Shown here: positions 17,936 through 25,960 of the stretch, in pieces
How the letters are laid out: each line of letters begins with the position of its first letter
How positions within the stretch are numbered: position 1 is the first letter of the stretch
Source of the DNA: Phycisphaerae bacterium
GTDB taxonomy: Bacteria; Planctomycetota; Phycisphaerae; UBA1845
Assembly (NCBI GenBank): GCA_013360585.1
Contig: JABWBH010000005.1
Coordinates: forward strand, 1-64,000
Length of the DNA stretch: 64,000 nucleotides
Direction of reading: 5' to 3'
The notes under the pieces: generated by a model
The model's database searches: none
What the model was told of the DNA's origin: nothing
Seen by the model: only the letters and a program-made list of their open reading frames with translations
Made by a program: the position numbers and the translations under genes

Positions 17936-17951
17936 ATCCCGCGCGTATAAT
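17922..17951 (+). promoter_or_regulatory. Candidate promoter of uvrC, nearly leaderless
   Basis: A perfect TATAAT (17946-17951) stands 7 bp before the uvrC ATG, with AGGACA (4 of 6 to TTGACA) 18 bp upstream. Transcription would start at about the A of the start codon, and no Shine-Dalgarno sequence precedes the ATG. The -35 element lies within the end of the carboxypeptidase gene. Confidence 0.45.
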
Positions 17952-17958
17952 CGTCGTC

Positions 17959-19401
17959 ATGTCTGAGCCGACGCTGAACGAGCGCATCCGCGAGAAAGTG
18001 TCGCGGTTTCCCGCGGCTCCGGGCGTCTACCTGATGAAAGACGCGGAGGGTCGCGTGCTTTACGTGGGCAAGGCGAAGGAGCTGCGTTCGCGCGTCGCCA
18101 GCTACTTTCAGCCGTCGGCGGACCTGCTCTCGTCGCGCGGTCCGGACATCGCCCGCATGATCGACCGCGTCGTGGACGTGGACTTCATCGAGTGTGAGAC
18201 CGAGGTGGACGCGATGCTGCGAGAAGCTCGCCTCATCAAGGACATTCAGCCGCCGCATAACGTCCTGCTCAAGGACGACAAGACGTTCCCCTACATCGAG
18301 ATCACGACATCGGACGATTTTCCCGGTGTGTTCGTCACGCGGACGCCGCGCCCCTCGGGCAGCAAGCTTTACGGACCCTTCACGTCGCCCTCCGGTCTGC
18401 GCGACGCGGTCAACGCGCTTCAGAAGGTTTTCAAGTTCCGCACCTGCGAGCTCGACATCCGCGCGGATGACGACCGCCGGCGCTTCTTCCGACCCTGTCT
18501 TCTTCATGCCATCAACCAGTGCACCGCGCCGTGCGCCGACCTGATCTCGCGCGAGGCCTACGCCGCCGACATCCGCAGCCTGCGCCGGTTTCTCGCCAGC
18601 AAGCGCAGCGTCGTCCTGCGAAAGATGGAGAAGGACATGAAGACCGCGGCGGCGGAGCTTCGGTACGAGGAGGCCGCGCGACTTCGAGATCAGATCAAGG
18701 CGCTTTCCGCCCTTGCGCTTTCCGGCGACGTGGAGACGGACGTGCAGCCGGAAGTGTTCTACATCGACCCCTCGAAGGGACTGGACAAACTGGCGGATAT
18801 GCTGGGGCTGGACGCACGTCCGCGCAGCCTCGAGTGCATCGACATCGCACACATACAAGGAGAGTCCACCGTCGGGTCGCTCGTCTGCTTCATCGACGGT
18901 CGGCCTTTCAAGCCGGGGTACAAGCGCTACCGCATCGGCACGGTCGAAGGCGTGGATGACTACGCGGCGATCCGCGAGGTCGTGACACGGCGCTACCGTC
19001 ATGCGGCCGGCGGCGACGAGCTTTACCCCGACGTGATTGTGATCGACGGCGGACTCGGACAGTTGCACGCGGCGCTGGAGGCGTTCAGCGACATGAGCGT
19101 CCGCCCTCCGATGGTGATTTCCCTGGCGAAACGCGAGGAGGAGATTTACATCCAGCGGAAGACGACGCCCGTCCGACTCGCGCGGAACGACGCGGCGCTG
19201 CGGCTGCTTCAGCACATTCGTGACGAGGCCCACCGCTTCGCCCAGCACTATCATCATATCCTGCGCGCCAAGAAGACGTTCGATGAGGATGTCAAGCTCG
19301 GCAAGCGCCCGCCGCGCACTCGCCGAACGACGCCCGGCGCGGCGGCGGGGGACGATCGAAGCCGTCAGGCGGAGGACACGGATGCGCCGAACCACGAGTA
19401 A
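17959..19401 (+). CDS. uvrC: UvrABC nucleotide-excision-repair endonuclease subunit C, without C-terminal HhH
   Basis: 480 residues against the usual ~600. The N-terminal GIY-YIG nuclease (GVYLM...VLYVGKAKELRSRV), which makes the 3' incision, is intact. A UVR motif (ELRYEEAARLRDQIKAL, about 235-251) for UvrB contact and the RNase-H-like 5'-incision domain follow, with the catalytic sites ECIDIAH, VIDGGLGQL and RDEAHRFA present. After HHILRAKKTF the protein ends in a short polar tail; the tandem helix-hairpin-helix domain is missing. The ATG at 17959 gives the standard start; the open frame upstream overlaps the carboxypeptidase gene and has no similarity. The next gene overlaps its stop by 20 bp. 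Confidence 0.93.
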   Translation: MSEPTLNERIREKVSRFPAAPGVYLMKDAEGRVLYVGKAKELRSRVASYFQPSADLLSSRGPDIARMIDRVVDVDFIECETEVDAMLREARLIKDIQPPHNVLLKDDKTFPYIEITTSDDFPGVFVTRTPRPSGSKLYGPFTSPSGLRDAVNALQKVFKFRTCELDIRADDDRRRFFRPCLLHAINQCTAPCADLISREAYAADIRSLRRFLASKRSVVLRKMEKDMKTAAAELRYEEAARLRDQIKALSALALSGDVETDVQPEVFYIDPSKGLDKLADMLGLDARPRSLECIDIAHIQGESTVGSLVCFIDGRPFKPGYKRYRIGTVEGVDDYAAIREVVTRRYRHAAGGDELYPDVIVIDGGLGQLHAALEAFSDMSVRPPMVISLAKREEEIYIQRKTTPVRLARNDAALRLLQHIRDEAHRFAQHYHHILRAKKTFDEDVKLGKRPPRTRRTTPGAAAGDDRSRQAEDTDAPNHE

Positions 19402-20911
19402 CCCCTCAGGCGGCGCGCCCCGGAACGCGCTTTCAGAGCGTCCGCACCGTGCGGGTCGAAGACAGCGGACGGCGGCGATCGCGGCGGTTCTGCTGGCATC
19501 TTCGTTCGGCGTTCGCCCCACGTTTGCGGCGCAGGAGCGGAACGACCCCTTCATGATCGTTCCCGCCGACGCGGTGGTCGCCGTCGCGCTGAATCCGTCG
19601 CGGGTCGAAGTCGACGCCGCCACCGCGCCGCAGGACGTCGCGGTGCAGACGATCCTCCAGATCGCGCGGCAGGTCGGGGTGATGCTCGACGCGGACGGGT
19701 CCGTGCGGCTCTGGACGGACGTCGCCGCGGGGCTTTTTCAGCTTGTACGATATCCGCTGGCGACGGCGGTGCTGGACGTCCGCGTGATCGAACGCGCCGA
19801 CGGCGGGCATGAACTGGACCGGATCCAGAGCGTCCTCGTCGTCGACACCGGCGGGCGGCATCAACCGGTGGAGAACCTGATCCGTCATCTGCTGGCGACG
19901 TACACGAATCAGGATCGAACGACGCTGCGTACGCTTGAGGGGGATGCCTGGGCGGCGGGCGGCGTCGGATATGAATTGCGAGACGATCGCCTGCCGGGCT
20001 GGGCCGTCTTGACGTGGGGTGCGGTCGGAACCCGGTATGTCATCGCCCTCGGCGAGGGCGCGATCGAACACCTCCTCGTCTGCGCCGCCGACCCGGGTAA
20101 GACGCTGAACCGAGCGACGTGGGTGACGGAAGCGGAGCGGGCGTGCCGCCGGACGGGCACCGAGTTCCGCCTTTATGCCGATCTCGACCGGCTGGCCGAC
20201 GGGCAACCCGCGGGCTTCCGGGCGCGTCTGCGAACGTGGCTGAACCTGCTCGACGTCCCCGCGGCGCGGCGGGCGCTCATCACGATCAGCCGCGAGGGCC
20301 GCGCCGTCGAATCCAGCGCCTTCATCCACGAGGGTAACGCGGATCGGCTTGTCCGCATCGCCGATCATGCGTTTCTGAAACCCTGGGGTTACGACCTGAT
20401 TCCGTCCGAGGCGACGGCCTTCGCCGCAGCCGACGTCAACTTCAAGCGCCTCCCGTGGAACTGCTGGGAGGCGTACGTCGCATCGCGCGGCCCCACCGCC
20501 GCCGCCGCGCTGCGCGACGCGTTGACCGGCATCGAGAAGAGCAGCGGCGTCTCGTTTCGCGGCGACGTGCTCTCCCGCATCGGAGACCAGATTGTCATTC
20601 ATGACTTCCCCGTCCACGCCCTGCAACTGCCGGTCGCGCGGACGATCTACATCCCGATCGAGAAGGATCCCGAGATCGTCGCGGAGAAGCTCGACCGCTT
20701 CATGCAGGCCCTCGCCGCTGCGACGGGCAAGCCCGATGATCCGTCGCCGCTGCGCCGCGAGCCTGACGGGTTGTGGTACTGGCACTTCGGTCTTCAGGGA
20801 CCGGCGATGAAAGTCTGCGGGAACTGGATCATCCTCAGTTACTCGCCTTTTGCGGTGCGCGAGAACGAGCGGCATATGACGCATCGAGAAAACGAGCGCC
20901 GAAGCCCGTAA
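19382..20911 (+). CDS. Exported protein of unknown function
   Basis: About 509 residues. The ATG at 19382 overlaps the end of uvrC by 20 bp and gives a basic N-terminus and hydrophobic stretch (TAAIAAVLLASSFGV) ending near TFAAQ, a plausible signal peptide. The mature part has repeated alpha/beta segments (for example FMIVPADAVVAVALNP, WAVLTWGAVGTRYVIALGEGAIE, GDVLSRIGDQIVIHDFP) reminiscent of large secreted planctomycete and DUF3352-like proteins, but I cannot assign a family with confidence. No catalytic motif is evident. Translational coupling to uvrC is likely from the overlap and need not mean a shared function. Confidence 0.75.
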   Translation: MRRTTSNPSGGAPRNALSERPHRAGRRQRTAAIAAVLLASSFGVRPTFAAQERNDPFMIVPADAVVAVALNPSRVEVDAATAPQDVAVQTILQIARQVGVMLDADGSVRLWTDVAAGLFQLVRYPLATAVLDVRVIERADGGHELDRIQSVLVVDTGGRHQPVENLIRHLLATYTNQDRTTLRTLEGDAWAAGGVGYELRDDRLPGWAVLTWGAVGTRYVIALGEGAIEHLLVCAADPGKTLNRATWVTEAERACRRTGTEFRLYADLDRLADGQPAGFRARLRTWLNLLDVPAARRALITISREGRAVESSAFIHEGNADRLVRIADHAFLKPWGYDLIPSEATAFAAADVNFKRLPWNCWEAYVASRGPTAAAALRDALTGIEKSSGVSFRGDVLSRIGDQIVIHDFPVHALQLPVARTIYIPIEKDPEIVAEKLDRFMQALAAATGKPDDPSPLRREPDGLWYWHFGLQGPAMKVCGNWIILSYSPFAVRENERHMTHRENERRSP

Positions 20912-21055
20912 AGGTCGCTGAATACGGGTGTGCTGAGTTGCATGTTTGCGGCGTCGGTTCGGAGCGCCGACAACCGGTTCGGGCCGTGCGTCGCAAGGCC
21001 TCACCCTCTTTACGTGTGCGCAACGGCGTCGCGAGTCACGACATCAGGAGAACGC

Positions 21056-23158
21056 TCAACTCATCGCCTCAAGAAGCATCTCCGCGACATCGAGTTGAGG
21101 GATGTCCTCGCGGCCCTTCGTCGCCAGCCCGTCCGTGAGCATGCGCATGCAGAAGGGGCAGGCGGAGCTGATCGCGTCGGGCTTCGTCTCAAGAAGTTGC
21201 AACGTGCGGAGGACGTTGACGCGCTCGGAGCCGTGCTCCTCCTCTTTGAACATCTGGGCGCCGCCCGCCCCGCAGCAAAGCCCCCGGTCCCGCGTCGCCG
21301 CCGGCTCCAGCACGGTCAGACCCGGGATCGCGCGAAGCACGTCGCGCGGCGGATCGTAGACGTCGTTGTACCGGCCGAGGTAGCAGGAGTCGTGATAGGC
21401 GACCTTGCGTTCGACGCGTTTTGTCGGCGTGAGCTTCCCCTGCCGCACAAGCTCCGCCAGGAACGTTGTGTGATGCACGACGTTGAATTTTCCGCCGAAG
21501 TCGGGGTACTCGTTCAGCAGCGTGTTGAAGCAATGCGGACAGGACGTGACGATCGTCTTCTTCTCGCAGGCGTAGCCGGTAAGCGTCTGCACGTTATTCT
21601 GCGCGAACATCTGGAAGAGGAACTCGTTGCCGGCCCGCCGCGCCGGGTCGCCGGTGCATTGCTCCTCGGCGCCGAGGATCGCGAAATCCACACCGGCCTT
21701 TTGCATCAGCATTGCCGTCGCCCGCGTCACTTTCTTCGCCCGCTCGTCGAACGCCGGCGCGCACCCGACCCAGAACAGCACCGGAACCTCCGGTTTCTCC
21801 GCCAGCGTCGGGAGGCCCAGATCCTCCGCCCACTTCGCGCGGTCTTCGGCCGGAAAGCTCCACGGATTCCCGGCGGACTCCAGCCCCCGGAACGCCGCCT
21901 GCAACTGCGCGGGGAAGTCGCCGCGCTCCTGCACAAGATGTCGCCGCAGATCGACGAACTTGTCGACATACGTGATGAACACCGGGCATTCCTGCTCGCA
22001 CGCTCGGCACGTGGTACACGCCCAGACCACTTCCGGGTCGATCACGCCGCCGTCGCCGACGAGATCCCGGCGCCAGCCCGCTCCGGAGTCGTCTGCGCCC
22101 GTCGCCGCACCGGTCGCCGTCCCCGTCGCGCCGCCTGCCTCGGCCTTCGCCGCCACCAGGCCGCGATCGCTCGCATAAAGGAAGTTGCGAAGATCGATCG
22201 TGAAATGCTTCGGTGAGAGCTTCTTGCCCGTCTTTGTCGCGGGGCAGAAGTCGCTGCACCGTCCGCACTCGGTGCAGGTGTAAAAGTCCAGCATCGACTT
22301 CCACGTGAACTGGTCGATCCGACGCACGCCGAGCGTCTCCTCGCGCTCGATCCGACCCTCCAGATCCGAGATCGGCGGCAGGCGGCCCGGCGGGTCAAGA
22401 TTCTGGAAAAAGACGTTCGGAACCGCCGTGATGATGTGAAAGTGCTTTGAATACGGCAGCAGGTTCAGGAAGATCAGCACGAGGCACGAGTGCGTCCAGA
22501 ACCCGGCGTGGGCGAGGACGTTCAAGACGCCGGACGGGAGCCACGAAATCATCAGCGCCACCACCGTTCCGGCAGGCTCAGACGCGAACGTCGCCGCGGT
22601 CGTCACGGGTTCTCCGACGTGCGGCGCCGAAGCGAGTGCAGCCGATTTCCGGTGGGCGGCGATCGTCGCGCCGTCATAAAGAATGTCCGACAGCATCATC
22701 ACGATGATGATGCCGAGAATGACCAGCCCCTCACGGCTGAGCGTCATGCGCGGAAGTCGTTTCACCGCGCGAAAGTAGACAAATATGCTCGCCCCGATCA
22801 GCACCAGTACCGCGAAAGCGTCCTTCAGCGGTCCGTAAATCCTGCCGAGCAGTTGATCCGGACCCAACACCCAGAGATTGAAGCCGACGTCAAACCCGCG
22901 CCCCCAGAGCACCAGCGTCCGCAGCAGCAGCACGCAGAATCCCGAGAAGATCAGCATGTGCGCCAACCCCGCCAGCGGATACCGCCTCATGCGAAGTTGC
23001 GCGATCGCATAAAGATATGTTCGACGAAAGCGCTCCCCGAGACGATCGAACCGCGCGATCGGCACCCCCGTTTTCAACAAACGCCAACGACGCCACGCTG
23101 AGTACGCGAACGCCCCCCACCCCGCCGCAAGGCACAGCGACATCAAGATCGGCGACAT
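21056..23158 (-). CDS. Membrane-bound Fe-S oxidoreductase, heterodisulfide-reductase (HdrD/GlpC-like) with NarI-like membrane domain
   Basis: About 700 residues. The N-terminal ~250 residues contain four to five transmembrane helices resembling the heme-b gamma subunit of respiratory reductases. Then come two 4Fe-4S motifs (CTECGRCSDFCP and CTTCRACEQECP) and two cysteine-rich CCG domains (SCPHCFN, HDSCYLGRYND, GLCCGAGGAQMF). Such fused proteins pass electrons between the quinone pool and a soluble dehydrogenase or ferredoxin, often with an EtfAB pair; none is adjacent. A Gly/Ala/Thr-rich insertion sits between the two ferredoxin motifs (TGTATGAATGADDSG). ATG 23158 with GGGGGAA upstream is preferred over the ATG at 23203, which lies only 7 bp beyond the preceding terminator hairpin. 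Confidence 0.88.
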   Translation of the reverse strand: MSPILMSLCLAAGWGAFAYSAWRRWRLLKTGVPIARFDRLGERFRRTYLYAIAQLRMRRYPLAGLAHMLIFSGFCVLLLRTLVLWGRGFDVGFNLWVLGPDQLLGRIYGPLKDAFAVLVLIGASIFVYFRAVKRLPRMTLSREGLVILGIIIVMMLSDILYDGATIAAHRKSAALASAPHVGEPVTTAATFASEPAGTVVALMISWLPSGVLNVLAHAGFWTHSCLVLIFLNLLPYSKHFHIITAVPNVFFQNLDPPGRLPPISDLEGRIEREETLGVRRIDQFTWKSMLDFYTCTECGRCSDFCPATKTGKKLSPKHFTIDLRNFLYASDRGLVAAKAEAGGATGTATGAATGADDSGAGWRRDLVGDGGVIDPEVVWACTTCRACEQECPVFITYVDKFVDLRRHLVQERGDFPAQLQAAFRGLESAGNPWSFPAEDRAKWAEDLGLPTLAEKPEVPVLFWVGCAPAFDERAKKVTRATAMLMQKAGVDFAILGAEEQCTGDPARRAGNEFLFQMFAQNNVQTLTGYACEKKTIVTSCPHCFNTLLNEYPDFGGKFNVVHHTTFLAELVRQGKLTPTKRVERKVAYHDSCYLGRYNDVYDPPRDVLRAIPGLTVLEPAATRDRGLCCGAGGAQMFKEEEHGSERVNVLRTLQLLETKPDAISSACPFCMRMLTDGLATKGREDIPQLDVAEMLLEAMS

Positions 23159-23209
23159 GTGTTCCCCCGGTCGCCGGCGACGCCCCCCCACCGCTCCGCG
23201 CATGAAAGA

Positions 23210-23229
23210 GGCCTCCCCTGCGGGAGGCC
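23210..23229 (-). terminator. Hairpin terminator after the CHRD lipoprotein gene
   Basis: A perfect 8-bp stem (GGCCTCCC/GGGAGGCC) closes a 4-nt loop; on the minus strand it is followed by TCTTTC. It lies 45 bp after the CHRD stop codon and just before the Fe-S oxidoreductase gene, separating the two. Confidence 0.5.
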
Positions 23230-23274
23230 ATCGTATTCAACCGACCCGGCGGCACAACTGACCGACGGTCCCGG

Positions 23275-23808
23275 TCACTCAGCCGGCGCAAGCTGACCGC
23301 GAACCTCGCCGGCGGGGTTGGCCAGCGTGTGTACGTTCACGTATGCGTTCCCCGCTTCGATTTCGTCGAGCAGATCGTCAAGCGTCGCTCCGGCAAGATC
23401 CCCGGACAGATCCTCCGCCGAGAACGTCGCGCTGACCAGCTCGCCGTCCACGTCCAGACCTTCCGCGTCCGCGAACAAGAGCAGCACGACGCCGCCGTTT
23501 TCGCCCGGCGCACCCAGATGAATGTGAGCCGCCGTCACGCCGACCGCGCCAGCCACCGTCACGGTCACGGTCACCTCAGTTCCTTCGGCGTTGAACTCGA
23601 CCTCGGCCGAACCGGTCACCGTCGTGTCCACCGGCGGAACCTCATCCTCCCCCGACAAATCCGCCGAAAACGCCGCCGGTTCCTCCGCGGCGTTGTCGTT
23701 CGGCGGAGGCGTGTTGGTGTTGGTGTTTCCGCCACCGCCCGGCTGCGGGCAACCCGCGATCGAAAGCAGAAAACCCACCGAGAGCAAAGCCGTCATGATC
23801 GTACGCAT
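23275..23808 (-). CDS. CHRD-domain lipoprotein
   Basis: 177 residues. A lipoprotein signal (LLSIAGC, Cys about 20) is followed by a Gly/Asn/Thr/Pro tether containing NTNTNT and NDN, then one CHRD domain: FSADLSGEDEVPPVDT at its start, VTAAHIHLGAPGENGGVVLLLF in the middle and YVNVHTLANPAGEVRGQL at its end. CHRD domains were named from chordin and occur in many bacterial surface proteins with no assigned enzymatic role. AGGGAGA lies about 9 bp before the ATG. It would be anchored in a membrane facing the periplasm or outside. Confidence 0.92.
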   Translation of the reverse strand: MRTIMTALLSVGFLLSIAGCPQPGGGGNTNTNTPPPNDNAAEEPAAFSADLSGEDEVPPVDTTVTGSAEVEFNAEGTEVTVTVTVAGAVGVTAAHIHLGAPGENGGVVLLLFADAEGLDVDGELVSATFSAEDLSGDLAGATLDDLLDEIEAGNAYVNVHTLANPAGEVRGQLAPAE

Positions 23809-24018
23809 TCAAGAATCTCCCTTAACGCCCGGCGGCGCACACGCTCCACGCTCCGCAGCGCCGTGCGGTTGCGCGCTTTGCCGGAATGTTGGCCCTAGTC
23901 GCCAGCGGAAGACCGCTTCCGACAACGACATTAAGAAACGTTAACTCGCTCGCCGTGTCAGTGCAACGGCTGCGGAGAGCAGAGCCGCACTCCGCCCTGG
24001 AACCTTTCCGAGGCGATT

Positions 24019-24117
24019 TCTAAATCGTCATTCTCGGTTCCGCGGCGCGCTGCGAAACGAGCGTTCGCGCGGGCTGAAGCCCGCGGCTCGGAGGGCGCTC
24101 CACATTCGTGAATCTTG
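24019..24117. repeat. 99-bp dispersed repeat, copy 1
   Basis: Matches the segment at 42300-42398 in the same orientation with a single mismatch (G here, A there, at offset 25). It contains a perfect 8-bp inverted repeat (CGCGGGCT GA AGCCCGCG). It ends 27 bp before the start codon of the next gene. Confidence 0.9.
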
Positions 24118-24144
24118 GCAGCAACCCTGAGGGGGAACACGACG

Positions 24145-24690
24145 ATGAGGACGCTGAAAGTTCAGGCCCGACGCGCAACTCCCGCGCTGCTGACCGACCT
24201 TCAGTCACGCGGGCTGATTCGCCGGCTTGCGCCTCCGCCTCATGCGGTGACGGTCGCCTCCGAGCAGCAGATCGTCGAGCAGGTCGAGCTTGCTCGCGAG
24301 GAATCCGGACCGTGGCAGATGCTCGTCGTCGCGTGCAACCGGTCCCGCCTCACCTACCTCGCCGCCCACAGCGACATCGAAAGCTGGCTCTTCTTCGCCG
24401 ACCCGGCGAGCAAGCCGCTCCTTTACGTCGTCGCCGCAGACCCGCCTGAGGACTTCGCGCGCAAGGCCGAGCGCGGCGAGTTGACCGAGTCCGACTTCGT
24501 CGCCGTCGAGTTCGCGCCCAACGATCCGTCGACGAGCTTCTTCACCGTCCCGGCAGGAGTGCTGCATGACGAGCTGACCTACCCCGGTCCGGGCCGCGCC
24601 CCGGTATTCTTCGTTCCGGAACCGAGCCGCATGACGCACACGAGGGTGGATCTGTCGCACTACGACATCCGCGTTAAACCTCCTTGTTGA
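24145..24690 (+). CDS. Protein of unknown function, possibly cupin-like
   Basis: 181 residues, no signal peptide or membrane helix. The ATG at 24145 follows GAGGGGGAA by 6-7 bp. The N-terminal third (QQIVEQVELAREESGPWQMLVV) looks helical, and the C-terminal half contains FFTVPAGVLHDELTYPGPG and PVFFVPEPSRM, which faintly resemble the metal-binding turn of cupins. I do not recognise a family. It stands alone on the plus strand between minus-strand genes, with the 99-bp repeat immediately upstream. Confidence 0.7.
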   Translation: MRTLKVQARRATPALLTDLQSRGLIRRLAPPPHAVTVASEQQIVEQVELAREESGPWQMLVVACNRSRLTYLAAHSDIESWLFFADPASKPLLYVVAADPPEDFARKAERGELTESDFVAVEFAPNDPSTSFFTVPAGVLHDELTYPGPGRAPVFFVPEPSRMTHTRVDLSHYDIRVKPPC

Positions 24691-24754
24691 ACGAGGTCAG
24701 GCACACCGGACGACGCGCCGGGAACGAGATCAGCGCCCTCACAGGAAGCGCCGG

Positions 24755-25960
24755 CTACCGGGACGGCGGCAGGTTCGCAGGCATGCCGCGGATCAGGCCG
24801 ACGATGTCTTCGACAAACGCGTCCACCGTCCAACCCTGCACGCGCCGCCGGCCTTCACGGATCAGCCGCCGACGCAGCTCACCGTCCTCAATCAGGCGTT
24901 GAATCCCTTGCGCCAGCGCGACCGGGTCGCGGGGCGGAACCAGCAGACCGTCCACGCTGTCGACCACGCTGTCCGGAACGCCTCCGACGCGCGTTGCCAC
25001 AACCGGCAGACTGCGCGCCCGCGCCTCGACCAGCACGCGCGGCGTCCCTTCCGACAAGGACGGCAGTACCAGCACATCCGACGCGTCCATCTCGGAGAAA
25101 AGCGCCGGACCGAACGCCTGGTGCCCCAGCCACGTCACTCGGCTTTCAATCCCGAGCGATCCCGCAAGAAGCGTTAACCGATCCTTTTCCGCCGGGAACT
25201 CCTCCCACGACCCGACGACGGCCAGATCAACCGGAGCGGCGGCGCGCACCAGCGGGATCGCCCGAAGGAGATGCTCGATCCCTTTCTCCGGTCGAACGTA
25301 CCCCACGAAAAGCAGACGCACGCCCGGTCCGGTGCAGGTGTCGGCGCGGTCATGAAAATCCGAAGCCCGGATCGTGCTGCTCACGATGACTTTCGCGCGG
25401 GGGCAGCGGTAAAGCGCCGCGACCTCCCGCCCGTTGGCGATCACTTCCGCCCGGCTGATCCGCAATCCGAGACGCAACATCGCCGCGTCCACGCGTGTGT
25501 ACACCCGGCCGGCGAACTCGACGAGACGCCCGTATCCGCGCTGAGCGGCCGGAAGCGCCGCGAGGGGGTTGGAAATCAGCCAGTGTATGACGGGCTTGCC
25601 GACGCGGCGCGCCATCCAGTGACAGCTCCAGATCATCGGCCCGCCCCCGCGCAGGAACACCACGTCACCCGACGCAACCAACGCTCGGTACTGACGCAGG
25701 AGACGCAGGGGATGGCGCAGCGCGCCGATCGAATTGACCCGGACCGGCCAGGGGAAGACGCGGATCCGCGGATCATCCAGGGCGAAGTCACACTCAGCGG
25801 CGAGCGTCTCGGGCATCTGCGGAGCATGAACGCGGATCGAGCGAACGCGCTCCGCCAGAAGCAGGAGCAACACCCCGAAAGCGGGGTGCGTGCGCCAGAC
25901 CCCCTCCCGCAGCGCCACGCGATATCCCGTTACTGCCAGATCCACGTCCTGCGGATTCAC
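24755..25960 (-). CDS. Glycosyltransferase family 4
   Basis: 401 residues. The GT-B fold donor domain is plain: LLFVGYVRPEKGIEHLLRAI, VTWLGHQAFGP, VLVLPSLSEGTPRVLVEARA and LPVVATRVGGVPDSV (the E-x7-E-type region). The N-terminal acceptor domain begins VNPQDVDLAVTGYRVAL. The GTG at 25960 shares 4 bp (GTGA) with the stop codon of the O-antigen ligase-like gene and has GGGAGAA about 8 bp upstream, so the two are translationally coupled. It would transfer a sugar from a nucleotide donor during surface polysaccharide synthesis; specificity unknown. Confidence 0.92.
   Translation of the reverse strand: MNPQDVDLAVTGYRVALREGVWRTHPAFGVLLLLLAERVRSIRVHAPQMPETLAAECDFALDDPRIRVFPWPVRVNSIGALRHPLRLLRQYRALVASGDVVFLRGGGPMIWSCHWMARRVGKPVIHWLISNPLAALPAAQRGYGRLVEFAGRVYTRVDAAMLRLGLRISRAEVIANGREVAALYRCPRAKVIVSSTIRASDFHDRADTCTGPGVRLLFVGYVRPEKGIEHLLRAIPLVRAAAPVDLAVVGSWEEFPAEKDRLTLLAGSLGIESRVTWLGHQAFGPALFSEMDASDVLVLPSLSEGTPRVLVEARARSLPVVATRVGGVPDSVVDSVDGLLVPPRDPVALAQGIQRLIEDGELRRRLIREGRRRVQGWTVDAFVEDIVGLIRGMPANLPPSR

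Noticed and set aside
17479-17958. N-terminal extension of UvrC
   Set aside because: The upstream 160 codons are a shifted-frame shadow of the carboxypeptidase gene; UvrC homology starts at 17959.
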